From positions 1 through 32,193 of the forward strand of contig NZ_BLAY01000120.1 of NCBI RefSeq assembly GCF_020521235.1: a stretch of 32,193 bases of DNA, given 5' to 3'. The stretch comes from Microseira wollei NIES-4236 (GTDB lineage: Bacteria; Cyanobacteriota; Cyanobacteriia; Cyanobacteriales; Aerosakkonemataceae). Under the pieces are notes generated by a model. It was not told the DNA's origin and did no database searches. It saw only the letters and a list, made by a program, of their open reading frames with translations. Positions 6,435 through 14,280 of the stretch are shown in pieces (within the stretch, counting starts at the first letter, position 1; each line of letters begins with the position of its first letter). Made by a program: the position numbers and the translations under genes.

Positions 6435-8983
6435 ATCCGCGTCCCAGCGCTGCTGACTAATGACTTCTCCGCTTCAGTTGCAGGGCGTTTTTGTCCCCGT
6501 TCCTCCACATAAACCAAACTGGGATCTGGTTTATCCGAATTGACAAAATGCCGGAACCGCTTCATTTTTTCTGGACTTTCAATCGTTGCTTTCCACTCGC
6601 ATTGATACGTTTTGACAAGGTGTTCCATTTGTGCTTCCAGTTCGGCACAAATTCCCAAGGAATCTTCAACAATTACCTGTTTCAGATATTCGATTCCCCC
6701 TTCCAGTTTGTTGAACCAAGTCGCCGTCCTTTCCAATCGATCTGCGGTGCGGATATAGAAAACTAGAAACCGATCCAAATACTTAATTAGGGTTTCTTTA
6801 TCGATATCTGCTGCTAACAGAACCGCGTGTTGCGGTTTCATACCGCCGTTACCGCAGACGTATAGATTCCAACCTTTTTCAGTAGCTATAATGCCAAAAT
6901 CTTTACCTTGGGCTTCAGCACATTCGCGGATACAACCAGATACGGCGGATTTGAGTTTGTGGGGCGATCGCAAACCACGATAGCGCAATTCGATCTCGAT
7001 TGCCAAACTTGTAGAATCTTGCACGCCAAAGCGACACCAGGTGCTACCCACGCAAGATTTTACCGTCCGCAGCGCCTTCCCGTAAGCGTGTCCGGATTCA
7101 AAACCAGCATCAACTAATTTGCGCCAAATTAGCGGTAATTGATCGACTCGCGCACCAAATAAATCGATCCGCTGTCCGCCGGTAATTTTAGTGTAAAGTC
7201 CGAACTCTTTGGCAACTTTTCCCAACACAATTAGCTGATCAGGCGTAATTTCCCCGCCTGGTACTCGCGGGACAACCGAATAAGTTCCATCCCGTTGGAT
7301 ATTCGCCAAAAAGTAATCGTTGGTATCTTGCAATCCCACGTGGGATGTTTCTAGAACGTGTTCGTTCCAAGTCGAAGCAAGCATCGAAGCGACGGCGGGT
7401 TTGCAAATTTCGCATCCCGTACCCTTACCGAATTTTTGGATTAATTCGTCAAAGGTTTTAATCCGATTCACCCGCAACAAGTGATAAAGTTCTTGCCGAG
7501 AATGGGGGAAGTGTTCGCAGAGATGATTTTTCACTTCTATCCCTGCTTTCTTCATTTCAGATTTGAGCAAATCTGTCACGAGGGGGACGCATCCGCCGCA
7601 ACCCGTTCCCGCTTTGGTGCATTTCTTCACGCTGGGAACATCGACGAGGTTATTCTCGCGGATGGCATGACAAATTTGTCCTTTGCTGACGTTATTGCAC
7701 GAACAGATTTGAGCGGTATCGGGTAGATTTTCCACTCCCATCGCCGGGGTGGATGGTTTTCCTTCGCGGGGGGGTAGGAGTAAATCTTCCGGATAGGGTG
7801 GGAGAGTTATTTGGTTTTGGACAAATTGCAGCAACGTGCCGTAAGCGGAAGCATCTCCGACTAAAATTCCACCCAAAAGCAACTTGCCATGTTCACTCAC
7901 AACTAGCTTTTTGTAAGTTCCGTTAATTGTATCTGCGATCGCCATCTCTTTCGCACCGGGTGTCTTGCCAAAATTGTCGCCAAAACTAGCAACATCTACT
8001 CCCAAAAGTTTGAGTTTGGTAGACATATCCGCACCCGTAAAGCTGCTGGGAGTACCGTCGCTGAGGATATCGGCGACAACAGCTGCCATTGTATAACCGG
8101 GGGCGACTAAACCGTAAATCCGATTTTGATAAAGCGCGCATTCGCCAATCGCGTAGATATTCGGATCGGAAGTTTGGCAAGATTCGTTGATCGTAATCCC
8201 GCCTCTTTCTCCCACCGCTAACCCACATTGTTTAGCAAGTTCATCGCGGGGACGAATTCCGGCGGAGAAGACTATCATGTCCGTTGGCAATTCGGAACCA
8301 TCGGCGAACAGCATTTTGACGATTTTGCCATTTTCGCTGACAATTTCGGTTGTCGATTTACTCGTATGAACCCCAATTCCCAAAGCTTCTATTTTGCTGC
8401 GAAGGATGCTAGCACCCGCGTCATCTATTTGGACTGGCATCAGTCGGGGAGCAAATTCAACCACGTGGGTCTCTAAACCCAAATTTTTCAGCGCGTTTGC
8501 TGCTTCTAAACCGAGTAACCCGCCGCCGATAACCACACCCGTTCTACAGATTTTGGCATAGGCAGACATCGCCTCTAAATCTTCAATCGTGCGATAAACA
8601 AAAGTTCCCGGCACGTCCTTGCCTTTAATCGGCGGGACGAAAGGATAGGAACCCGTTGCCAGGACAATTTTATCGTAGTTAACCTTTACTCCATTGGCAG
8701 ATAGAACCGTTCTTTCTTCCCGGTTAATCTCAACTGCTTTATCGCCTATATAAATTTGAATACCGTTTTCTTGATATAACCCCGGTTCGACTAAAGATAA
8801 ATCTGCCGCCGTTTTTCCCGCAAAGAAACCGCTGAGGTTGACTCTATCGTAAGCGACGCGGGGTTCTTCGCAAAAAGTAATTAAATTCCATTTTTGGGTA
8901 GCACCCTTAGCTATCATCTGCTCTAGGAACTTATGTCCTACCATGCCGTTGCCGATGACAACTAGATTCTTTTTAGCAGCCAT
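6431..8983 (-). CDS. nirB: Nitrite reductase [NAD(P)H] large subunit
   Basis: Cytoplasmic enzyme that reduces nitrite to ammonium with six electrons from NAD(P)H. At 850 aa it has the full family length and order. An FAD domain starts with VVIGNGMVG (8-16). An NAD(P)H-binding GGGLLGLEAA follows at about 153-162. A BFD-like [2Fe-2S] domain carries C427, C429, C462 and C465, and a second BFD-like segment follows (GKGTGCEICKP). The nitrite/sulfite reductase domain has siroheme-[4Fe-4S] cysteines C644 and C650 (CVGSTWC) and C684 and C688 (CIREC). All ligands are present, so it should be active. ATG 8983 sits at the natural start of the FAD domain. A perfect GTA-N8-TAC palindrome centred 75 nt upstream implies NtcA activation under nitrogen limitation. 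NirBD is unusual in cyanobacteria, where NirA is standard. Confidence 0.95.
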   Translation of the reverse strand: MAAKKNLVVIGNGMVGHKFLEQMIAKGATQKWNLITFCEEPRVAYDRVNLSGFFAGKTAADLSLVEPGLYQENGIQIYIGDKAVEINREERTVLSANGVKVNYDKIVLATGSYPFVPPIKGKDVPGTFVYRTIEDLEAMSAYAKICRTGVVIGGGLLGLEAANALKNLGLETHVVEFAPRLMPVQIDDAGASILRSKIEALGIGVHTSKSTTEIVSENGKIVKMLFADGSELPTDMIVFSAGIRPRDELAKQCGLAVGERGGITINESCQTSDPNIYAIGECALYQNRIYGLVAPGYTMAAVVADILSDGTPSSFTGADMSTKLKLLGVDVASFGDNFGKTPGAKEMAIADTINGTYKKLVVSEHGKLLLGGILVGDASAYGTLLQFVQNQITLPPYPEDLLLPPREGKPSTPAMGVENLPDTAQICSCNNVSKGQICHAIRENNLVDVPSVKKCTKAGTGCGGCVPLVTDLLKSEMKKAGIEVKNHLCEHFPHSRQELYHLLRVNRIKTFDELIQKFGKGTGCEICKPAVASMLASTWNEHVLETSHVGLQDTNDYFLANIQRDGTYSVVPRVPGGEITPDQLIVLGKVAKEFGLYTKITGGQRIDLFGARVDQLPLIWRKLVDAGFESGHAYGKALRTVKSCVGSTWCRFGVQDSTSLAIEIELRYRGLRSPHKLKSAVSGCIRECAEAQGKDFGIIATEKGWNLYVCGNGGMKPQHAVLLAADIDKETLIKYLDRFLVFYIRTADRLERTATWFNKLEGGIEYLKQVIVEDSLGICAELEAQMEHLVKTYQCEWKATIESPEKMKRFRHFVNSDKPDPSLVYVEERGQKRPATEAEKSLVSSAGTRI

Positions 8984-9044
8984 TTTTTTACAAAATTAGG
9001 GATTTTGTTCGCTTATACGACTTATGAAACCTGCTAAATTCAGA

Positions 9045-9072
9045 GATTTTTGTATTTTGTGATACAAAAATC
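9045..9072 (-). promoter_or_regulatory. NtcA-type binding site upstream of nirBD
   Basis: An 11-bp perfect inverted repeat (GATTTTTGTAT / ATACAAAAATC, 6-nt spacer) contains the cyanobacterial NtcA consensus GTA-N8-TAC at 9052-9065. Read toward nirB, it lies about 70-80 nt before the ATG. AT-rich -10 candidates (CATAAG, TATAAG) sit about 24-34 nt downstream, close to the spacing of NtcA-activated promoters. No good -35 box is needed in that class. Confidence 0.8.
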
Positions 9073-9246
9073 CAGAAATTATGCGATATGGGAATCAGGG
9101 TTATTTTATTTTTGCATCGATGGGCTGGAATGATGCCCGCAGGGCCAGGCAAAGACTGAAAGCCTGCTAAGCTAGGGCTTGGTTTGTATAGCCGCAGGTT
9201 TTAAAGAGCGGGCATCTGGGATCGTAATATCTCAAAGTACGGCACA

Positions 9247-9699
9247 ATGGAACTATGGGCGAGTGAGGCAAGCGTTGTGGAACTCAGCTTACCCAGTCAG
9301 TCTGGCGAATTGTACGAGAAAGATTTTTACGCCTGGACGCAAGAGCAGGCAAAGTTCCTCAGAGATGGAAAATGGAACTGTTTGGATGCCTCAAATTTGG
9401 CTCTTGAGATTGAATCTTTGGGAAGACAAGAGCGGCGGGAACTAGAAAATCGTTTGGGGATTTTACCAGGGCATTTGCTGAAGTGGGAGTTTCAATCCGA
9501 CAAACGTTCTAAAAGCTGGTTTGCCACAATTCGCGAACAGAGGCGTCAAATTTTAAAGCTGCTTGACCAAAGTCCTAGCTGGAAACCTTATTTACCTGAA
9601 ACTTTACAGGATGCTTACCAGGATGGTTTAGATTTAGCTGTGGGCGAAACATCTTTGGGTTATAAAGATTTTCCCGAACAATGCCCTGACGAACTCTGA
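9247..9699 (+). CDS. DUF29 family protein, C-terminus frameshifted
   Basis: DUF29 proteins are abundant, functionally unassigned small cytoplasmic proteins of cyanobacteria. The signature LYEKDFYAWTQEQAKFLRDG is followed by LALEIESLGRQERRELENRLGILPGHLLKWEFQ and a basic helical middle, as in the family. The frame stops at CPDEL (9699). In the next frame SEAVDASFFPGQQLE runs on to a stop at 9757, and that is how DUF29 proteins normally end. A single extra C near 9693 (GAACTCTGAG) therefore explains the early stop. There is no clear Shine-Dalgarno before ATG 9247. A 9-bp inverted repeat (GATGCCCGC 9132-9140 / GCGGGCATC 9208-9216) and a GTTTGTATAGC string precede the gene. The string is shared with the repeat inside the large kinase gene. 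Confidence 0.75.
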   Translation: MELWASEASVVELSLPSQSGELYEKDFYAWTQEQAKFLRDGKWNCLDASNLALEIESLGRQERRELENRLGILPGHLLKWEFQSDKRSKSWFATIREQRRQILKLLDQSPSWKPYLPETLQDAYQDGLDLAVGETSLGYKDFPEQCPDEL

Positions 9700-9810
9700 G
9701 GCAGTAGATGCTTCATTTTTTCCAGGTCAGCAGCTTGAGTCAGATGGCGATTGGTAAGTAGGTGCAGGTGACTGTGTATTATGCTGAGCCTGGAAATGAG
9801 CCAAGCTTTC

Positions 9811-10020
9811 CTACTTAAGAAGTGAGGGAGTCTCACTCAAGACTTTCTGGATACATTTCATCCAATCTTCCCACGCGGCGGGATCTGCTGGCATCCCATC
9901 TCCAACAATTTGTAAACTGCCAAGCAGCGCCCCAATTTCATCAGCCTTGGTGCGTTCATAATAGTCGTCGAGGAATAGCACCATCGCTTCAAATGCCTGC
10001 ATTTGGGTTAAACTTTCCAC
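9811..10020 (-). CDS. Small acidic hypothetical protein
   Basis: A 69-aa acidic, probably helical protein (AFEAMVLFLDDYYERT, PADPAAWEDWMKCIQKVL) that I cannot assign to a family. I chose GTG 10020 because a strong GGAGG ends 7 nt before it; the alternative ATG at 10035 overlaps that ribosome-binding site. It lies downstream of the small HTH gene on the same strand, about 150 nt away, so the two could be cotranscribed. No toxin or antitoxin motif is visible. The next gene, DUF29, is on the opposite strand and converges with it. Confidence 0.5.
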   Translation of the reverse strand: MESLTQMQAFEAMVLFLDDYYERTKADEIGALLGSLQIVGDGMPADPAAWEDWMKCIQKVLSETPSLLK

Positions 10021-10167
10021 GCTTTTTACCTCCATTAGTTAAGGCTGAGAGCGGAAAATATGTTCTAAACGGTTATTTGGAATCAGCAACTTTTGATCGC
10101 TAGTGTGTCGTTTCAGTATAAGCGATCGCTCAACCAGTTTTGCGACAGTATCCCACCTTAACCACCA

Positions 10168-10374
10168 TCAGGATACTTGCCCAGTTGGGCCAAACTCATC
10201 AGGTAGATCGTCTAACGTTTTTGAGCGCGATCGCAACAATCGATCCAACGCCTTCATTTGAGCGATCGTAAACGTAGGAATATTATCCCCCGCTTCCCAA
10301 CGACTCACCGTCCTCGCCGAAGTGCCAATCGCCCTGGCAAACTCCTCCTGAGACATGGCAAACTCCTCTCTCAA
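10168..10374 (-). CDS. XRE-type helix-turn-helix regulator
   Basis: A 68-aa DNA-binding protein. MSQEEFARAIGTSARTVSRWEAGDNIP is a textbook XRE/Cro HTH, with recognition helix SARTVSRWE. The start is unsettled. ATG 10356 has GAGAGGAG 6 nt upstream but would remove helix 1. TTG 10374 keeps part of helix 1 (REEFAM). The frame stays coding-like upstream to about 10449 (KRRKALEEAGESPLKKLREE) but has no ATG, GTG or TTG there. An inverted repeat of TAGACA/TGTCTA half-sites lies at 10447-10494, directly upstream, and is probably its own operator. Antitoxin-like regulators have this size, but I see no partner toxin upstream; the 69-aa protein downstream is the only candidate partner. Confidence 0.75.
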   Translation of the reverse strand: MREEFAMSQEEFARAIGTSARTVSRWEAGDNIPTFTIAQMKALDRLLRSRSKTLDDLPDEFGPTGQVS

Positions 10375-10446
10375 TTTCTTTAACGGCGACTCGCCTGCTT
10401 CTTCTAGGGCTTTTCTGCGCTTGAGCGTGCATTGTTTATCACAAAC

Positions 10447-10494
10447 TGTCTAGACATATTGAGAAAACGCAGTCAATTCTAGACAATATGTCTA
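10447..10494. promoter_or_regulatory. Candidate operator between divergent HTH and 10591 ORFs
   Basis: TAGACATATTG (10451-10461) and CAATATGTCTA (10484-10494) form a perfect 11-bp inverted repeat. TGTCTAGACA (10447-10456) is a palindrome of its own, and TAGACA-ATA-TGTCTA (10480-10494) is another. Four TAGACA half-sites within 48 bp, next to an XRE gene, suggest an autoregulatory operator for both directions. Confidence 0.55.
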
Positions 10495-10510
10495 TGTGAA
10501 GGGTGAAAAA

Positions 10511-10559
10511 GGGCAGGCAACCAAGCAAAGCGTTGGTTGCCAACTTGCCCTTGGTTTTT
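10511..10559 (+). terminator. Hairpin plus T-run (leader terminator/attenuator candidate)
   Basis: Outer stem GGGCA/TGCCC (10511-10515 / 10546-10550) and inner stem GGCAACCAA/TTGGTTGCC (10516-10524 / 10533-10541), followed by TTGGTTTTTA. It lies 31 nt before the ATG of the 10591 ORF and downstream of the HTH operator, as a leader attenuator or terminator would. Confidence 0.55.
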
Positions 10560-10590
10560 AGTGTTTCATTTTGTTTAATACCACAAAACC

Positions 10591-10980
10591 ATGAGTTACC
10601 AAAAGCAACTGAGTCCTTGGGAGATTTATCGCCATTTGCCCAACCTGCAAAGACGGTTAATTGCCCGTTTCCGTCGTCGTAACGATGCCGAAGCTTATCT
10701 AAAAGTTCTCCGGCGGATGCTACCTTTGGCTGAATTTGAGATTGTTTATGGAGCGAGTTGGGATATGAGCGATATGCCTCCCAACGCTGGCGCGAACGCG
10801 CCTCGCTGCGTTGCCATCCCGCCAGGGATTAAAATCCAAGGGCTTTTAGGCAAAGTCCTCTCAAGAGGACTAGGTCAACATTTCAGTTCTCTTGAGAGGA
10901 CTTCAGCTATTAGCCCGGAAATTGATTTCCGGGCGGGCTATCGGTTTAGGGAAAATTGGATTTCGGCTTTACCTCGCTAA
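10591..10980 (+). CDS. Small hypothetical protein with repeat-derived tail
   Basis: The first ~53 residues (PWEIYRHLPNLQRRLIARFR, DAEAYLKVLRRMLPLAEFEIVY) look like a genuine small basic helical protein. I recall similar short cyanobacterial ORFs but cannot name the family. From about residue 60 the frame runs through repeat DNA. A GCTGGCGCGAACGCG-type repeat lies at about 10785-10805. A 15-bp inverted repeat AAGTCCTCTCAAGAG follows at 10853-10867 / 10889-10903. A GCCCGGAAAT hairpin lies at 10913-10934. The encoded tail is therefore unlikely to be functional and the original stop was probably lost. No ribosome-binding site is seen before ATG 10591. It overlaps the tail of the opposite-strand ORF ending at 10946. 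Confidence 0.45.
   Translation: MSYQKQLSPWEIYRHLPNLQRRLIARFRRRNDAEAYLKVLRRMLPLAEFEIVYGASWDMSDMPPNAGANAPRCVAIPPGIKIQGLLGKVLSRGLGQHFSSLERTSAISPEIDFRAGYRFRENWISALPR
10853..10934. repeat. Double-hairpin intergenic repeat within the 10591 ORF
   Basis: AAGTCCTCTCAAGAG (10853-10867) and its exact complement at 10889-10903, followed by GCCCGGAAAT / ATTTCCGGGC (10913-10922 / 10925-10934). It lies in the 3' part of the small ORF and supplies about a quarter of its codons. Confidence 0.7.
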
Positions 10981-11179
10981 ATGCCTCCGGTGTGGTTTGA
11001 ACTTTCTGCCTTGCGGGTGTATCGGCAGAAACAAATTGCTGTCCAAACGACACCAACATAGCTATGAGCAACCCTGCTAGAACGGTAAAAACTTGCCAGG
11101 AAAAAACTACCCGGTCTGCTGCATCTAGAACGCCGACTAATGCTTTGCCAATCTTTCCATAATTATGATAATTTCCCAT
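10946..11179 (-). CDS. Possible small single-TM protein
   Basis: From ATG 11179 the frame encodes 77 aa: a short N-domain (GKIGKALVGVLDAADRVVFSW), a convincing transmembrane helix (QVFTVLAGLLIAMLVSFGQQFV) and a polar tail. The frame is open further upstream to 11368 (TTG), with LAPEVYLVTIKCIVTRAEILNILLPEIKP, but no good start or Shine-Dalgarno supports that. No family is recognised. The tail overlaps the opposite-strand 10591 ORF in repeat DNA. It may be a gene remnant. Confidence 0.35.
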   Translation of the reverse strand: MGNYHNYGKIGKALVGVLDAADRVVFSWQVFTVLAGLLIAMLVSFGQQFVSADTPARQKVQTTPEAFSEVKPKSNFP

Positions 11180-11298
11180 CTTCTGGATCGCGGAAGATTG
11201 TTGCAATAGCGATGGCTTAATTTCCGGCAACAAGATGTTGAGAATCTCTGCTCGTGTCACTATGCACTTGATAGTCACCAAGTACACTTCTGGAGCAA

Positions 11299-11652
11299 GT
11301 GATAGTTGCTTTACTTGATAGTAAACTTGATACCCTGTTGACAGCGGATATAAGAAATGTTCTGGCAACCCCTCTATTGGTTCTGTTCCCAGTAGATATA
11401 ACTCGCTTTTGCTCTGAGGGTGGAAACGGTTATATTCCCATTGTCAGCGAAATGCCAGGAATTTGGAATGCCAAAATTTCTGAACACTTTCGTCTTCTTC
11501 AATCACAACTTTCATTTATCATCTCCAAGTTTTTCCAGTATGGGGTAGGAGGCGACTTTGGAGAAGATGATTTTTCAGCAGTCCCATGCTACAAACCTCA
11601 AAACTACTCTTGCAGCTTTAAGATGTCTTTTCAACTACCGGAAAATCTCTAG
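11299..11652 (+). CDS. Unrecognised ORF, doubtful
   Basis: A 117-codon frame from an ATG with no clear ribosome-binding site. The second half (GIWNAKISEHFRLLQSQLSF, ISKFFQYGVGGDFGEDDFSA) has a protein-like composition, while the first ~40 codons overlap the upstream extension of the opposite-strand ORF. I do not recognise a family. It is listed because the stretch 11180-11707 holds no better gene; it may be a fragment of an older gene in this decayed zone. Confidence 0.2.
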   Translation: MIVALLDSKLDTLLTADIRNVLATPLLVLFPVDITRFCSEGGNGYIPIVSEMPGIWNAKISEHFRLLQSQLSFIISKFFQYGVGGDFGEDDFSAVPCYKPQNYSCSFKMSFQLPENL

Positions 11653-11707
11653 TTTTGCCTCGCACCGCGTTTTTTCGGTGCAGCATATTCATTACAGAGA
11701 AGTAGCT

Positions 11708-12097
11708 TCAAATAAATATAGATAGTTCTTGGGATATACTTACGCGAGCATTCCGCAATATCTCAATGATTATTTCGCGCTGTGTTCTTCCTCCAGATAG
11801 CGGAGTGCTTAGATCTCCACCATCTAGACAATCGTTTCCAGAGCTGCCATCTAGGCAATCTGTTCCACCAGCGTCGCCAAGTAGATAATCGTCACCACAC
11901 TCGCCTATCAGTCGATTGCTTTCTGTCTCGCCATATAGCCGATCGTTTTCATCCGCGCCATCTAAATAATCTTGCTGAATCTCAACAGTGAGAATGCAGC
12001 CAAGTAAATTAGGACGCCACATTATTGCGGCTACTTTTAGGATGTGCAGCGATAGTTGGGGGTAATAGTTCACGACTATCTCTCTTGGCTTAAGCAA
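11708..12097 (-). pseudogene. Remnant of an RTX-type calcium-binding repeat protein
   Basis: Residues about 42-95 carry about five degenerate copies of the RTX nonapeptide pattern GGxGxDxLx (YLDGADENDRLYG, RLIGECGDDYLLGDAGG, CLDGSSGNDCLDGG). Intact RTX proteins have long arrays, an N-terminal effector or binding region and a C-terminal type I secretion signal. Here the flanks are unrelated and the frame begins at a TTG, so only a short remnant is left. The Cys residues inside the repeats are atypical of secreted RTX proteins and fit decay. Confidence 0.45.
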
Positions 12098-12180
12098 GTT
12101 TCACCAGCCACAAACCACAAGCTGAAAGGATATTCGTGGATACCGCGACCTGGAAGCTATGTTTTCAGACCCCGATAAAC

Positions 12181-12209
12181 AAACCCGGTTTTTTGGAAAA
12201 ACCGGGTTT
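12181..12209. repeat. AAACCCGG hairpin repeat
   Basis: A perfect 13-bp stem, AAACCCGGTTTTT / AAAAACCGGGTTT, with loop TGG, 61 nt before the metalloprotease ATG. It is a common cyanobacterial intergenic palindrome. No T-run follows, so its role as a terminator is uncertain. Confidence 0.75.
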
Positions 12210-12270
12210 CTGCGTCAGTCGAGCCCTCTAGATGTAAAATCCGATCAAAAAGCATCTCGCGGAAGTTCGT

Positions 12271-13779
12271 ATGAAAACAGTTTGGAACTCCCTGCTTATC
12301 GCCCTCACCTTATTGCTGTCAAACTCTGCATCCGTTGTTTTGGCAGAACCAACAACAATCGAACACACCACACCCATCGAGGAACCAATAGCAACCGAAC
12401 CGAAAAAAACTCCAGAAGAACTGGCGCGATATCAAAAATTAGTCGAAGCGGACAGATTATATTTAGCAGGCGATCGCATCGCCGCCCTTAACCTCTATCG
12501 CCAAGTCAAAACCCCCTTTGCCGAAATCTCCGAATCGCAACCAAAACCAGAACCGATTCTCGACCCAACTCAACTCGCCCCCGCCGGACAAGTATACTGG
12601 CGCGAAGCCCTAGCCGGAATCGATCAAAAATTAGAAAGCCGCATTTTTGTCCCCCTACAACTCCTCGTCGAACGCTATCCCGAATTTATTCCCGGACACT
12701 TGCAACTCGCGCAAGCATTAAAAGAACGCAACCGACAGGAAGAAGCACTGCAAGTCTTAGAAAAAGCCTGTTCCCTTTATCCGAATCAACCCGATTTACT
12801 CAAAGCGAAAATAGCCGCACAAGCTGCATCCGAAAATTGGTTAGAAGCATCGATCGCCGCGCGACAATTTGCCTTACTCAACCGGGATCATCCTCAATCA
12901 GCAGAATTTACCCGCTTGGCAGACGAGAACTTAAAACGGTATCGCTCCCACCTGCGATCGCAGCTGCGAGGGAATGCGATCGCCAGCGTCCTCACCGGCG
13001 CCCTATCCTATGCCCTCACCGGCAGTATTTTCGGTCCCATATCCGCCGTAGAAACCATAGCCATCCTCATCCAAGGCGAACAAGCCATCGGCGAAAGAAT
13101 CGCCAAATCCGCACAACGACAACTCGACTTAATCAAAGATCCAGAAGTTTTACACTACATCAACGAAGTGGGACAGAAACTCGCCAAACTATCCGGGCGC
13201 GACGACTTTGAATTCGAGTTTTACGTCGTTCTCGACGAAGATCTAAACGCCTTCGCCCTCCCCGGCGGCAAAATTTTTGTCAACGCCAAAGCGATAATTC
13301 ACAGCAACTCCGAAGCCGAATTAGCCGGATTGCTCGCCCACGAAATATCCCACGCAGTTTTATCCCACGCCTTTCAATTACTTACCCAAGCCAACGCCAT
13401 CGACAACGTAGCCGTACTAATTCCCAGAGGCGGAATTCTTTCCAACTTACTCACCCTCAATTACAGCCGGGAAATGGAACAACAAGCCGATATCTTAGGA
13501 ACTCGAATTCTAGCAGCTTCCGGTTATGCCGCCGACGGCTTGCGAAATCTCATGGTTACCCTCAAAAAACAACAACCAGAATTTCCCATCACCTTCCTAT
13601 CTTCCCACCCAGATACCGACAACCGCATCCGCTACTTAGAAAACCTCATCCAACGCAACTCTTACAATCGCTATGCCTACGAAGGCGTCGCCCGTCACGC
13701 CGAAATTCAAACCAAAATCCGAAAACTCTTGCGCGATTACAAACAACAATCAACACAGCGTCGCCGCCACCGAAATTAA
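12271..13779 (+). CDS. Secreted M48-family zinc metalloprotease with TPR region
   Basis: Probable periplasmic or envelope quality-control protease, comparable to BepA/YfgC in having an M48 domain and TPR-like helices, but with the order reversed. A Sec signal peptide (SLLIALTLLLSNSASVVLAE) covers residues 6-26. A TPR-like region at about 45-210 (HLQLAQALKERNRQEEALQVLEKAC) precedes a short hydrophobic segment at about 235-265. The peptidase domain from about 275 contains the zinc motif HEISH (H357, E358, H361) and the third ligand E403 in EMEQQAD, with D407. SSHPDTDNRIRYLENL near the C-terminus is typical of M48. The active site is intact. ATG 12271 has GGAAG 5 nt upstream. It converges with the HD gene across a 590-bp gap. 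Confidence 0.9.
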   Translation: MKTVWNSLLIALTLLLSNSASVVLAEPTTIEHTTPIEEPIATEPKKTPEELARYQKLVEADRLYLAGDRIAALNLYRQVKTPFAEISESQPKPEPILDPTQLAPAGQVYWREALAGIDQKLESRIFVPLQLLVERYPEFIPGHLQLAQALKERNRQEEALQVLEKACSLYPNQPDLLKAKIAAQAASENWLEASIAARQFALLNRDHPQSAEFTRLADENLKRYRSHLRSQLRGNAIASVLTGALSYALTGSIFGPISAVETIAILIQGEQAIGERIAKSAQRQLDLIKDPEVLHYINEVGQKLAKLSGRDDFEFEFYVVLDEDLNAFALPGGKIFVNAKAIIHSNSEAELAGLLAHEISHAVLSHAFQLLTQANAIDNVAVLIPRGGILSNLLTLNYSREMEQQADILGTRILAASGYAADGLRNLMVTLKKQQPEFPITFLSSHPDTDNRIRYLENLIQRNSYNRYAYEGVARHAEIQTKIRKLLRDYKQQSTQRRRHRN

Positions 13780-14280
13780 TCCAGTCTTACCAATCAAACA
13801 CCCACCCCTACCATCCCGATTTCTCCAAAAAAACCGCGATTCTCTAACAACACTGAAAATCTCTCTCTTTCCTCTTCTCTTCGCGCTCTAATTCGCTACC
13901 CTTGAATCGCTTCGCTAACGCGTCTAAGCGCTGGCGCGCACGCTTCGCGAACGCGGTTCATTAAATCAGCATTTTTCGGCTCGGAAAAAAGTCATTATCT
14001 GCACCTGCTCAATTCCAGACTTGCCTCAAAACAGCTTTTCTGATATTGTGAATTTTAGGTGTATTCTCAGCGGAGCAGACTACCCAAACCCCGCAAACAC
14101 ACGCAAATACAAGCTTAAAGCCAATTATAAAGAAATATGAAAAAAGGCATTTGTTGTTAAACCATGACAATTTAATTGAGATAAATTATCATTAATTTGA
14201 CGAATTTGCGGCATTTGGGGGGTTGAAAAAACAGCCGTGAAAATGTTATAAATTGAAAGTAGTATCTTGAGGGGAGCAGT
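13780..14280. other. Gene-poor convergent intergenic region
   Basis: No convincing protein gene. About 13908-13955 holds two near-identical CGCTTCGC(T/G)AACGCG units 33 bp apart around AGCGCTGGCGCGCA, a repeat related to the one at about 10785-10805. Sequence from about 14100 is AT-rich and contains a good sigma-70-like promoter facing right (14223-14253). Confidence 0.6.
14223..14253 (+). promoter_or_regulatory. Sigma-70-type promoter candidate
   Basis: TTGAAA (14223-14228), an 18-nt spacer and TATAAAT (14247-14253), pointing right into the 30-codon ORF at 14281 and then antisense to the HD gene. Confidence 0.4.
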
